64,000 nt of DNA from NCBI RefSeq assembly GCF_009759685.1, contig NZ_CP046654.1:3596001-3660000 (forward strand), in the 5' to 3' direction. Shown piece after piece: positions 28,081 to 41,367 of the stretch. The translations under genes were made by a program, and so were the position numbers. The notes beneath the pieces were generated by a model. That model made no database searches. It worked only from the letters and a program-made list of their open reading frames with translations, and was not told where the DNA came from. How positions within the stretch are numbered: position 1 is the first letter of the stretch; each line of letters begins with the position of its first letter. The stretch is from Acinetobacter baumannii (GTDB taxonomy: Bacteria > Pseudomonadota > Gammaproteobacteria > Pseudomonadales > Moraxellaceae).

Positions 28081-28118
28081 TATAGGTAAAAATTACCACC
28101 TATCCTGTATATAAAATC

Positions 28119-28835
28119 TTAATTTTGTGATTGTAAAATCAAGCGAGCAAGTTCTAAATCATCGGGGTAAGTAATTTTTATATTATCAGAACGCCCCATG
28201 ACCACCTGTACACTCTCTCCTATAGATTCAAGTGCACTCGCCTCATCAGTAATAGTCAAATTATTTTTTAGCGCTGTTTCTATCGCTTTTTTAAGAATTC
28301 CAATTTTAGCAATTTGAGGAGTTTGAGCTTGCCACAACAGCTCTCGACTCACTGTTTTGTCAATTTGCTGTTCCTGATTCACTTGTTTTAGCGTATCGCG
28401 TACCGGAATTGCCAAAATAGCACTCTGGTTAGTCTCAATTGCATTTTTAACAAGAGTATTCAAGCATTCGAAAGTCACGCAAGGCCTTGCTGCATCATGT
28501 ACTAATACCCAATCATCCTCATCCGCAATCTGTGATAGATAATTCAGCGCATTTAATACCGAATGCACACGTTCAACGCCACCATTACAAAAATGCGCTT
28601 TATGCTTATCTTGAAAAGATAAAGTTGAGGCAAAAGTATCCTGTTTTCCAATTGCCAAGACATAACCCGTCAGCGGAAGCTGACTTAAACGCTTAACCGT
28701 ATGTTCTATAACAGTAGCATCTTGAATATATTGGTATTGCTTTAATTCAGTTTTGGAAAACCGACTTCCTGAACCAGCGGCAGGGATAACTGCCCATAAT
28801 TTAGTCTGGGATGTCTGGTGATGGAGGTGTCTCAT
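28119..28835 (-). CDS. ispD: 2-C-methyl-D-erythritol 4-phosphate cytidylyltransferase
   Basis: A 238-residue enzyme of the MEP isoprenoid pathway that joins MEP and CTP to CDP-ME. The N-terminal nucleotide motif VIPAAGSGSRFSKTELKQY, then VLVHDAARPCVTFECL and the C-terminal ITDEASALESIG are characteristic. The frame starts inside ftsB (35-nt overlap); no alternative Met exists before the catalytic Gly/Arg loop, so the overlap is accepted. FtsB-IspD coupling is common in gammaproteobacteria. Confidence 0.92.
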   Translation of the reverse strand: MRHLHHQTSQTKLWAVIPAAGSGSRFSKTELKQYQYIQDATVIEHTVKRLSQLPLTGYVLAIGKQDTFASTLSFQDKHKAHFCNGGVERVHSVLNALNYLSQIADEDDWVLVHDAARPCVTFECLNTLVKNAIETNQSAILAIPVRDTLKQVNQEQQIDKTVSRELLWQAQTPQIAKIGILKKAIETALKNNLTITDEASALESIGESVQVVMGRSDNIKITYPDDLELARLILQSQN

Positions 28836-29190
28836 TAGTTTCCAAATCTACTTTAGCGTTCGGGTCAATATAAATAGGTTTGTAATGGGTACTAATTGTA
28901 CTCATTTGAACAAATGTCTCATGTGGCTTAACCAAACCTAGATCTAGGCGAGCATGCTCTTCTATCGCCTCCGTACCATTCTTTAGGTCGAAAACTTCAG
29001 CTGCCAAAATACGGTTTCGCTCTTTAAGCTCGTCATTTACTTCGGCTTGTTGTTGAATCTGCTGCATAAGCGCTTGATGAGGAAAATAACCACCCTCACC
29101 TAACCAAAACTGATATTGCAATATAGCCACTAAAACAATAACCAGTAGCAATATAAGTTTGCTTGAAGTGGAACGAAATACTTCTAACAT
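28801..29190 (-). CDS. ftsB: Cell division protein FtsB
   Basis: A 129-residue divisome protein. A single N-terminal membrane helix (about 10-27, LILLLVIVLVAILQYQFWLG) is followed by a coiled coil (HQALMQQIQQQAEVNDELKE, RNRILAAEVFDLKNG) and the conserved EEHARLDLGLVKPHETFVQM. It links FtsL and FtsQ in septum assembly. A Pro/Glu/Thr-rich tail of about 25 residues goes beyond the E. coli length (about 103). It overlaps ispD. Confidence 0.9.
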   Translation of the reverse strand: MLEVFRSTSSKLILLLVIVLVAILQYQFWLGEGGYFPHQALMQQIQQQAEVNDELKERNRILAAEVFDLKNGTEAIEEHARLDLGLVKPHETFVQMSTISTHYKPIYIDPNAKVDLETNETPPSPDIPD

Positions 29191-29369
29191 AGCATTAAGA
29201 GCTTTAATTAAAAACTTTGATTAAGTTTTTGTATTGTATGACAATTTACAAGCAGCATGCAAAATTCCTGCAAAGTTCCTGCAAAACGATGAATGGTCAT
29301 ATTACTTTAAATTGACCATTGTGACATGTTTCATTTTGTCAAAATTCAACTCAATTGGAAAGGAAAATA

Positions 29370-29429
29370 ATGTTTATGAACACAACTGCTTATAAATCAA
29401 TCTATGCATATAAAAATACTTCTAATTAA
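29370..29429 (+). CDS. Possible 19-residue small ORF
   Basis: ATG 29370 with AAGGA about 6 nt upstream opens a 19-codon frame (MFMNTTAYKSIYAYKNTSN). A TTGACC element lies about 60 nt before it. This could be a genuine small protein or leader, or the 5' relic of a decayed gene whose later part survives at 29479-29622. Confidence 0.25.
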   Translation: MFMNTTAYKSIYAYKNTSN

Positions 29430-29478
29430 CAAAAAAAGTGTCTCAATAAATATAAAAAAGCTCTCCTGAAAGATATAG

Positions 29479-29622
29479 AGAAATAGATTCTCTGAATATA
29501 AAGACTATCTTCTTACTACCAATGAGCAAAGTTTAAATATTGTATTACTTACAATGCTTGATTCCGGCCGTAGTTTTATTCAAGATGATAAATTAATAAA
29601 ACAGAATTTTTTTAAAATTTAA
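29479..29622 (+). pseudogene. Possible remnant of a decayed gene
   Basis: After an in-frame TAG (29476-29478) the frame stays open to TAA 29622 and reads like protein (EYKDYLLTTNEQSLNIVLLT then MLDSGRSFIQDDKLIKQ), but it has no ATG until its middle. Family unknown; it could also be chance in AT-rich DNA. Confidence 0.2.
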
Positions 29623-29816
29623 TAGCTGTATCATCATTTTTTCAAGCTCGGCCCTTCTATTCTATATATGAGATTTATATCTTTTAATTTCATATAACAA
29701 TACACATATATCAATTTTTTAACCAATAACCACTTAAAAAGTATATTTTTTTTAATTTTATTCTGATATGAATTTTAAATGTATTTTTTATACATATTTA
29801 AACAAGTGAGAAAAAG

Positions 29817-30494
29817 ATGGATCTTTCTAATATTCTTATAGGTGACACAACGTGGTCCTTTGTTTTAGAAATTTTGGTCCGTTGTACCATCATGTTTATC
29901 ATTATCATTAGTTTTCTAAGGCTATCTGGTAAACGTGGTATTCGGCAACTCTCCTTATTTGAACTTGCCATTATTTTATGTTTAGGTTCTGCTGCTGGCG
30001 ATCCTATGTTTACTAAAGATTTACCGATTGCCCATGCATTGATAGCTTTTATCGCTATTCTTTCTCTATATCGTCTTGTCACTTGGGGTATGGTAAAACA
30101 TAAAAAAATTGAAGACTTATTAGAAGGAAAAGCGCTCTGTGTCGTTAAAGAAGGCCTTTTAGTCTACAAAGATTTCCAAAAACAGACCTATTCTCATGAT
30201 GAGTTTTTTTCGGAAATGCGCCAACAAAACGTTGAACATTTAGGCCAAGTCAGAACAGCCCTACTTGAATCGGATGGTATTCTGAGCTTGCTTTATTATG
30301 AAGATGAAGATGTCAAATGGGGACTTCCCTTATTCCCTGATGCTTATCGTAAAGCAGAAGTTCTTAAAATTAATACTTTTTATTCCTGTATGAAATGTGG
30401 CGAAACTAAAATTTTAAATAAGCTAGATCAAGAATGCTCTCGTTGTCATCACCACAGTTGGGCTGAATCTTTAAAAACCCGGCGCTTAGGGTAA
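29817..30494 (+). CDS. DUF421 (YetF-type) membrane protein with C-terminal zinc ribbon
   Basis: 225 residues. Three N-terminal membrane helices (about 14-90) hold the DUF421 motif LRLSGKRGIRQLSLFELAII. A cytosolic domain follows (DLLEGKALCVVKEGLLVYKD, LGQVRTALLESDGILSLLYY). Unusually, the C-terminus carries CMKCGETKILNKLDQECSRC plus HHHSW, two CxxC pairs that could bind zinc. No function is known for the family. It stands on the plus strand between ftsB and eno, in a cluster that is otherwise all minus, which suggests later insertion. Confidence 0.82.
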   Translation: MDLSNILIGDTTWSFVLEILVRCTIMFIIIISFLRLSGKRGIRQLSLFELAIILCLGSAAGDPMFTKDLPIAHALIAFIAILSLYRLVTWGMVKHKKIEDLLEGKALCVVKEGLLVYKDFQKQTYSHDEFFSEMRQQNVEHLGQVRTALLESDGILSLLYYEDEDVKWGLPLFPDAYRKAEVLKINTFYSCMKCGETKILNKLDQECSRCHHHSWAESLKTRRLG

Positions 30495-30500
30495 ATAAAA

Positions 30501-30533
30501 AAGTGCTATTTCTAACACTTAGAAATAGCACTT
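30501..30533. terminator. Bidirectional intrinsic terminator
   Basis: A perfect 15-bp stem (30501-30515 with 30519-30533) and a 3-nt loop CAC, flanked by A/T runs, between the converging DUF421 (+) and eno (-) genes. Confidence 0.85.
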
Positions 30534-30590
30534 ATATTTAAATATTAATTTTTCATCAATATTTAAATAAATAAAACTTTATTCAAAAGA

Positions 30591-32783
<2,193 letters not shown>

Positions 32784-32814
32784 TTAAACTTTCCCAGTTT
32801 ATTTTAAAATCGCA

Positions 32815-34518
<1,704 letters not shown>

Positions 34519-34675
34519 CTATAAAGCAAAGTCAAACCGCATCAATTCAAAGAACAATAAACAACTGGTTATTCTATCAGCATTTTTAATAAAAAATTAG
34601 CTCAATCTGACATGATTTTTTCATAGCTATTTACTGTTATAATGCCAATTCCTCAATTAAATGTTGTTTAGGGCA

Positions 34676-35164
34676 ATGGCAAATAAAAAACTTTTAATCT
34701 GTGCTGCAATTGCGGCTGGACTATTGTTAACCGCATGCGTTAAAAAAGAGACACCGAAAGAAGAAGAGCAAGACAAGGTTGAAACTGCTGTTTCAGAACC
34801 TCAACCACAGAAGCCTGCAAAATTTGAATCTTTAGAGAGTGTAGATACTCAAGAAGCTCAAGTTCAAGAGCAACCACAAGTTGAAGTTCATCGTGAAGAA
34901 ACTGCTAACACGACAACTGAAATTCGCCGTGAAACTCGTCCTGCGCGTTCTGATGAATCTTCACAGACACAAGTTGCTGAACAACCTAAATCTGAGACAC
35001 CAAAAGTAGAACCTAAACCAGAAAAAAAACCTGAGCCTAAAGCTGAACCTAAACCGGAAAAAGCTCAGTCAAAACCAGCTGCTAAGGCAACTGAACCTGC
35101 GAACACAGAAGATGATGCCGTTGCTGCTGCTATTGCTGCTGCAACACCAGCACTTAAGAACTAA
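34676..35164 (+). CDS. Lys/Glu/Pro-rich lipoprotein of unknown function
   Basis: 162 residues. The signal MANKKLLICAAIAAGLLLTA leads to a lipobox Cys21 (LTAC), so the protein is lipid-anchored. The rest is low-complexity and charged, with a run of KPE/EPK repeats (PKPEKKPEPKAEPKPEK) and an Ala-rich C-terminus (AVAAAIAAATPALKN). Such tails often span the periplasm or touch peptidoglycan, but no domain is recognised. ATG 34676 is chosen because it gives a clean lipoprotein signal; ATG 34661 has no ribosome site. A terminator follows. Confidence 0.7.
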   Translation: MANKKLLICAAIAAGLLLTACVKKETPKEEEQDKVETAVSEPQPQKPAKFESLESVDTQEAQVQEQPQVEVHREETANTTTEIRRETRPARSDESSQTQVAEQPKSETPKVEPKPEKKPEPKAEPKPEKAQSKPAAKATEPANTEDDAVAAAIAAATPALKN

Positions 35165-35178
35165 GCTTCTGTTCAAGA

Positions 35179-35208
35179 ATGCCCAAATTATTTTTTTAAT
35201 TTGGGCAT
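35179..35208 (+). terminator. Intrinsic terminator
   Basis: ATGCCCAAATTA (35179-35190) pairs with TAATTTGGGCAT (35197-35208), loop of T residues, followed by an AT-rich tail. It lies directly after the lipoprotein gene. Confidence 0.75.
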
Positions 35209-35399
35209 TTATATAAATAGTCATAATACAAATAAATTTAATTTTATTACTTTTTGTCTTTAAAGCTCTCCTGTCTATCATTTTAGGACAATCTATTTTC
35301 AATCATTCGAAATTTATTGACTCCAATCTAGTCTGCTTATAATTTTTATTAACAAGTTCCTTTTTGGAACCTAATCTAAAAGAAGATTGGAGCAAGAAA

Positions 35400-36245
35400 A
35401 TGAAAACAGCTTTAAACCGTACACCAGCCTCTTTTCCTGTCCGCCGCATGGACTACAATTTTGAAGATACTCCGCGCTATTGGTGCAATCATGAGCCTTC
35501 TCTCACCCACTATTTCACGGGGCTTTCGACTTTATTTCCTGAAGGTGAATCATACTTTGTTAGATCTGTCCGTGCTTTACGAGCTAAAGCTAAAGAGAAT
35601 GAAATTCTAGACAGAGAAATAGGCGCATTTATTGGTCAAGAAGCAATGCATTCTAAAGAACATCATGCTTTCCATGTCAGTGCACAACAATATGGTTTAA
35701 ACCCAGAATCACTAGAGAAAGCTACAGGTATTGTTCTTAAAGCTATTGAGAAAGTTTTTAGTAAAAAATGGAATTTATTGGTAACTGTTGGATTAGAACA
35801 CTATACAGCTGTTCTGGTAGTCAGCATGATGCAATCCGTAAATGAGCTTATGACCGACAACACTATTCGCAACCTATGGTTATGGCACAGTGTAGAAGAA
35901 ACCGAGCATAAAGCTGTTGCATTCGATTTATATCAACATCTATATGGCAACGGATTAGATGCATATATTCCACGTGTTGGAATTTTTACATTCAGTTTAG
36001 TTTTGATTACAGCCTTTTCAACTATTTACCATATTGTTTTAATGAAACGAGATAAGCAACTGACCAATTTCAAAACTTGGCGCAACTTTTTTAAGTTTGC
36101 GAGCAAACAATATAAAGTGTTGATTCCTAAATTTCTTGAATACTACCGTTTTGATTTTCACCCTAATCAAACAGATGAAAAAGCTTTAGTTGCCGCTACA
36201 AAAGTAAAACTTGGAATAAATGATAGATCACTCCTCTTATCTTAA
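35400..36245 (+). CDS. Metal-dependent hydrolase-like protein (PF10118 type)
   Basis: 281 residues. The protein has several E-x-x-H pairs typical of this putative metal-dependent hydrolase family: FIGQEAMHSKEHHAFH near residue 85 and WHSVEETEHKAVAFDLYQHL near 175. A hydrophobic stretch FTFSLVLITAFSTIYHIVLM around 206-225 may be a membrane helix or a lipid-binding segment. The di-iron-like helical pattern resembles ferritin-like oxygenases. No substrate is known. The start at ATG 35400 has GGAG 8 nt upstream; TTG 35364 is rejected. Confidence 0.75.
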   Translation: MKTALNRTPASFPVRRMDYNFEDTPRYWCNHEPSLTHYFTGLSTLFPEGESYFVRSVRALRAKAKENEILDREIGAFIGQEAMHSKEHHAFHVSAQQYGLNPESLEKATGIVLKAIEKVFSKKWNLLVTVGLEHYTAVLVVSMMQSVNELMTDNTIRNLWLWHSVEETEHKAVAFDLYQHLYGNGLDAYIPRVGIFTFSLVLITAFSTIYHIVLMKRDKQLTNFKTWRNFFKFASKQYKVLIPKFLEYYRFDFHPNQTDEKALVAATKVKLGINDRSLLLS

Positions 36246-36254
36246 GGTATAAAA

Positions 36255-36281
36255 AATAAAGCCCAAGATCTGGGCTTTATT
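36255..36281. terminator. Bidirectional intrinsic terminator
   Basis: AATAAAGCCCA (36255-36265) pairs with TGGGCTTTATT (36271-36281), between the converging PF10118-type and alpha/beta hydrolase genes. Confidence 0.8.
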
Positions 36282-36297
36282 TATATTCAAAGATTAT

Positions 36298-37392
36298 CTA
36301 TTTATTATGTTCAATTAAAAAATAATCAGCCATGAGACGTGCTGCCCACGATGTACTGCGCCATCCCTCATAAAATGCACAATGACTTCCTTTTTTCGTT
36401 GTCACCACAGCAACATTGCTCATCTGCTGAATTGGCTCTTTATATGGCTCTAAATTTTTAATAGAACATACAGGGTCATCTTCAGCATTCAAAATCATTA
36501 AAGGAATTTTAATATTTTCGAACACATAAATCGGGTTAATAGATTTACAGTAAGTTTCATAATCTTCAAAACCCGCCATCTCGAAATATTCTTTTTCAAA
36601 TTCTTCTAAATTGGTTGCTGATAAAACTTTCTCTAAAGATGCAATCTGACTCCATGTATTTTGGTACGGATAAATAAAATACTTGAAGAGCTTCTTAGTC
36701 ATCATTTTACTGTAAAAAGGATGGACATTTTTAAAACCAATTTCTGTGTTATAGCCCGGACACATCGCAAAAGCAGCTTTAAAAGGTGTATCTTCGCCTT
36801 GTTCACCCAAATAACGAACTAGCAGCCCCGTACCGGCCGAAGAACCTACCGCATATAAATCCGATGCCGGAAATAAACTTTGAATATGGTTAAGTTGTTC
36901 CTTTAAATCACTCGTAGAACCAAAAAGAGAAATTTGCGGCACAGGCATTGGCAAACCTGCGTGACCACGGCGCAGGCATAATGCAATTCGCCAGCCTGTG
37001 TATTGATTTAAATCGCGTACCAATTCACGCATACTCTCAGGTGTACCTGTAATGGTATGCATAATTACAACTGTTGGTGTATCTGGCGGTAAGTTATAGC
37101 CATACCAAGCAATTGCGGTAATACCACCATCACTCATAGTGAGTTGATCAATTCGATCATATGCCAACTTTATGGTCTGTTTTCTAATAAGATCAAAATA
37201 AAGTAAGTGAACATGACTATTTGTGAGCCAAGGCGTAGGACGATATTTCTGTTTAAGTTGTGGCAACTTATCCAAAATATCTTTTATTTTTCCTTGAGGA
37301 TGATAATAGACTTTTGGGTGCTCAGCGCCCAACACTAAATCGAACAGCTCCGAACCGAAATCTTTAATTTTATTAAAAACAGATATGCCCAT
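36298..37392 (-). CDS. Alpha/beta hydrolase, YheT-like
   Basis: A 364-residue serine hydrolase. The nucleophile elbow is AVGSSAGTGLLVRYLG, the oxyanion region MHTITGTPESMRELVRDL, the acid lies in LNAEDDPVCSIKN and the histidine in KKGSHCAFYEGW. The long N-terminus and the GSSAG elbow fit the YheT/ABHD1-3 branch of lipid or ester hydrolases. The start is ATG 37392; the TTG two codons upstream is not needed. It lies 19 nt after the GDSL gene, so the two are probably one transcript. Substrate unknown. Confidence 0.82.
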   Translation of the reverse strand: MGISVFNKIKDFGSELFDLVLGAEHPKVYYHPQGKIKDILDKLPQLKQKYRPTPWLTNSHVHLLYFDLIRKQTIKLAYDRIDQLTMSDGGITAIAWYGYNLPPDTPTVVIMHTITGTPESMRELVRDLNQYTGWRIALCLRRGHAGLPMPVPQISLFGSTSDLKEQLNHIQSLFPASDLYAVGSSAGTGLLVRYLGEQGEDTPFKAAFAMCPGYNTEIGFKNVHPFYSKMMTKKLFKYFIYPYQNTWSQIASLEKVLSATNLEEFEKEYFEMAGFEDYETYCKSINPIYVFENIKIPLMILNAEDDPVCSIKNLEPYKEPIQQMSNVAVVTTKKGSHCAFYEGWRSTSWAARLMADYFLIEHNK

Positions 37393-37411
37393 ATCCAATA
37401 ACTACCTATGA

Positions 37412-38128
37412 CTATGAGTTAAATGATTGCCGCACTAAGGCTGCAACCTGCCGTCCCCAAACTGCGTAAACTTCTTTACTTGGATGAAAACCGTCGCTTG
37501 CCATAGGCAAGTTCATGGCTTGAAAAGTTTCAATATCATATTCAAGAAACTTAAAATGGCTTTGTGGTGCTAACCATTGTTGTAATTTTTGATTCATTTG
37601 CACTGCATATTGCCCAAACAACCAAGCTAGTGGATTCGGTAAAGCCGGGAAATGTTGCATTGGAGGCACACCAGAAACGATAATCAACTTTGGCTGAAAA
37701 CGTTTCTGTATATGCTCAAATAATTGCTTCTGTTGTTTAATCCATGATTTAGCAGAGGTCAACTTTGTGACATCATTTACACCAATAGATGTCACAATCA
37801 CATCATACTTCTGCTCTTCTAAATGCTGCAAAGCATTAAAAACTTGTCGAGTTGTATCACCAGTTTTAGCATGAAGTTTCCACTGTAGGGAAAATTCATT
37901 TTGCAGTTCTTGAATAATAGCACCAGACAAGGCATCTTTCTGATTTTCTACACCAACACCTGCTGCGGCAGAATCCCCCAAAATAAGCAGAGATAAAGAT
38001 TTACCTTGACCAGCTCTACCTTCTCGTTCACCTTTAGCTTCTGCTAAACGTGGTGTGTTCTTTCGAACTTTATGGCCTTGTATGAATAATACTGGTAATA
38101 AAAACAATGTTGAAAGTTTTAACCACAT
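37412..38128 (-). CDS. SGNH/GDSL hydrolase
   Basis: 238 residues. A hydrophobic N-terminus (MWLKLSTLFLLPVLFIQGHK) is a signal or membrane anchor. Block I LLILGDSAAAGVGVE holds the nucleophile Ser, the Asn block is VIVTSIGVNDVTKL, the Gly region is IIVSGVPPM, and SDGFHPSKEVYAVWG supplies the Asp-x-x-His. It is an esterase or lipase acting at the cell envelope. TTG 38164 is rejected in favour of ATG 38128, with TGAGG about 9 nt upstream. A 12-mer repeat copy lies in its 5' region. Confidence 0.83.
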   Translation of the reverse strand: MWLKLSTLFLLPVLFIQGHKVRKNTPRLAEAKGEREGRAGQGKSLSLLILGDSAAAGVGVENQKDALSGAIIQELQNEFSLQWKLHAKTGDTTRQVFNALQHLEEQKYDVIVTSIGVNDVTKLTSAKSWIKQQKQLFEHIQKRFQPKLIIVSGVPPMQHFPALPNPLAWLFGQYAVQMNQKLQQWLAPQSHFKFLEYDIETFQAMNLPMASDGFHPSKEVYAVWGRQVAALVRQSFNS

Positions 38129-38147
38129 TTTTATATACCTCAATATT

Positions 38148-38159
38148 CTTAGGCTATTT
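38148..38159 (+). repeat. 12-mer CTTAGGCTATTT, copy 6
   Basis: Exact copy of the dispersed 12-mer in the 38-nt gap between the NTF2-like stop and the GDSL start. Confidence 0.7.
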
Positions 38160-38166
38160 AACAAAA

Positions 38167-38574
38167 TTATTGAGGTTTAAATTGAGCTATTCGTATGCCC
38201 ATTTGCTCAGCTAATGCAGCTAAACCGCTCATTGGACGAATCATTACTTCAAAATCAACAATTTTACCCTGCTCATTAAAACGAATCATATCAATACCTT
38301 TTAATGATTTATCTCCTACATCCGCACTAAACTCTAGCACTACATTTTCACCATCTTCCGTGTAAAATTCTCGATGATAGGTAAAATTCTGAAATACCTG
38401 AATTACATTGGTGAGAATAAAGAAAACAACTTGTCTTCCCTCATAAGGTTTATAAGCAACCGGTGAACGGAAAACGACTTCATCTGCCAGCAAATCATTT
38501 AAGTTCGATAAGTCATTTGACTGAATCATGTAATGCCATTTTTCTAATGACTGTTTAGTTATTTCGAGTGTCAT
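38167..38574 (-). CDS. NTF2-like (SnoaL-type) small protein
   Basis: 135 residues with the cone-like NTF2 fold: N-terminal helix KQSLEKWHYMIQSNDLSNLN, then DLLADEVVFRSPVAYKPYEG, and strands ending with GIDMIRFNEQGKIVDFEVMI. Such proteins are small-molecule isomerases, cyclases or binding proteins. It lies between fadH and the GDSL/alpha-beta hydrolase pair on the same strand, so a lipid-related role is possible, but nothing in the sequence names a substrate. Confidence 0.75.
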   Translation of the reverse strand: MTLEITKQSLEKWHYMIQSNDLSNLNDLLADEVVFRSPVAYKPYEGRQVVFFILTNVIQVFQNFTYHREFYTEDGENVVLEFSADVGDKSLKGIDMIRFNEQGKIVDFEVMIRPMSGLAALAEQMGIRIAQFKPQ

Positions 38575-38644
38575 TTTTATTTTTCCTTCAAATAGGTTTT
38601 AGTAATGAGCATTTTCTTACCCAAGACAATGCTCATTTAAGTCA

Positions 38645-40699
<2,055 letters not shown>

Positions 40700-40703
40700 T
40701 TAA

Positions 40704-40717
40704 TGCAACTTGTTGCA
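40704..40717. promoter_or_regulatory. Palindrome 1 in fadH/PadR intergenic region
   Basis: TGCAACTTGTTGCA: half-sites TGCAAC and GTTGCA with a 2-nt centre. Paired with palindrome 2, 42 bp away centre to centre (about four helical turns). Candidate PadR operator near the fadH start. Confidence 0.6.
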
Positions 40718-40744
40718 CAAATTTATAATCAAATTTTGACTTTT

Positions 40745-40760
40745 ATGCAACATGTTGCAT
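40745..40760. promoter_or_regulatory. Palindrome 2 in fadH/PadR intergenic region
   Basis: ATGCAACATGTTGCAT is a perfect 16-bp palindrome with the same half-site as palindrome 1. It lies 45 nt before the PadR start. PadR family sites typically use ATGxxACxxGT-type dyads (family knowledge), which fits. Confidence 0.65.
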
Positions 40761-40804
40761 AATCTAATGAGTCACACTTTACTTTTGCTTACAAACGGAT
40801 TGCC

Positions 40805-41365
40805 ATGTCACTTCCTCATGTTTTATTGACCAGTTTACTAGAACGGCCAAGCACGGGCTTTGAACTCGCCCGCCGTTTTGACCGATCTATGGGCTTTTTC
40901 TGGAATGCCACACATCAGCAAATTTATCGTGAACTCAATAACATGCTTAAAAAAGGCTGGGTTTCCACTTTAGAAAATGAGATGGATAGTGGCCGAAAAA
41001 AAACTTATCAAGTCGAACAGCTTGGCCGTATTGAACTCGCTTCATGGATGACGCAGCAAAGCGAACCGGCACAGCTTAGAGATGACCTAATGGTAAGATT
41101 GCGCGCTGAGGCGCAATTGGGCAATAATCAAATATTACCCGAACTGTTACGACATCTTGGTCTACACCAAGAAAAGCTTAAGCTTTACCAAACTATTTAC
41201 GATAAAGATTTTAAAGATAGCGATGATTTGAATAATCGAGTGTTATATATTCATAAAATGATCTTAGAACTCGGCATTACTATGGAAACTGAGTGGATCA
41301 AATGGTTGGAACAAGTCATCCCGCAATTAAAACTCTTTGCTCAAGATAATGTATCTGGAGAATAA
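40805..41365 (+). CDS. PadR family transcriptional regulator
   Basis: A 186-residue regulator. The N-terminal winged helix has LTSLLERPSTGFELARRFDR, then GFFWNATHQQIYRELNNMLK and the wing SGRKKTYQVEQLGRIEL. The C-terminal helical half is the PadR/AphA dimerisation domain. It faces fadH across twin palindromes and stands 2 nt before an alpha/beta hydrolase gene. It probably represses fadH and its own operon until a fatty-acid-like ligand is bound (inference). Confidence 0.85.
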   Translation: MSLPHVLLTSLLERPSTGFELARRFDRSMGFFWNATHQQIYRELNNMLKKGWVSTLENEMDSGRKKTYQVEQLGRIELASWMTQQSEPAQLRDDLMVRLRAEAQLGNNQILPELLRHLGLHQEKLKLYQTIYDKDFKDSDDLNNRVLYIHKMILELGITMETEWIKWLEQVIPQLKLFAQDNVSGE

Positions 41366-41367
41366 TC

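Larger units (their letters stand above)
27770..28118. other. Upstream region of the pca-qui operon
   Basis: This 349-nt AT-rich region between pcaI and ispD contains a PcaU-type operator (27941-27975), one CTTAGGCTATTT copy (28069-28080) and a weak inverted repeat downstream of ispD (about 28082-28103). No regulator gene and no further reading frame is visible. I cannot fix the pcaI promoter hexamers. Confidence 0.6.
29191..29816. other. Long AT-rich gap between ftsB and the DUF421 gene
   Basis: 626 nt, very AT-rich, with no convincing complete gene. It holds a tandem TTCCTGCAAA pair (about 29265-29285), a 19-codon frame with a good ribosome site (29370-29429), and an ATG-poor open stretch ending at TAA 29622 that looks like a gene remnant. 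It interrupts an otherwise tight housekeeping cluster. Confidence 0.5.

Noticed and set aside
27770..28118. Expected divergent pcaU gene beside pcaI
   Set aside because: No reading frame of that size exists in the gap; only the operator is present.
29265..29285. Short direct repeat TTCCTGCAAA twice in tandem
   Set aside because: Only two 10-nt units in AT-rich DNA; too little to call a repeat element.
29191..29816. Possible insertion sequence remnant
   Set aside because: No terminal inverted repeats, target duplication or transposase-like residues could be seen.
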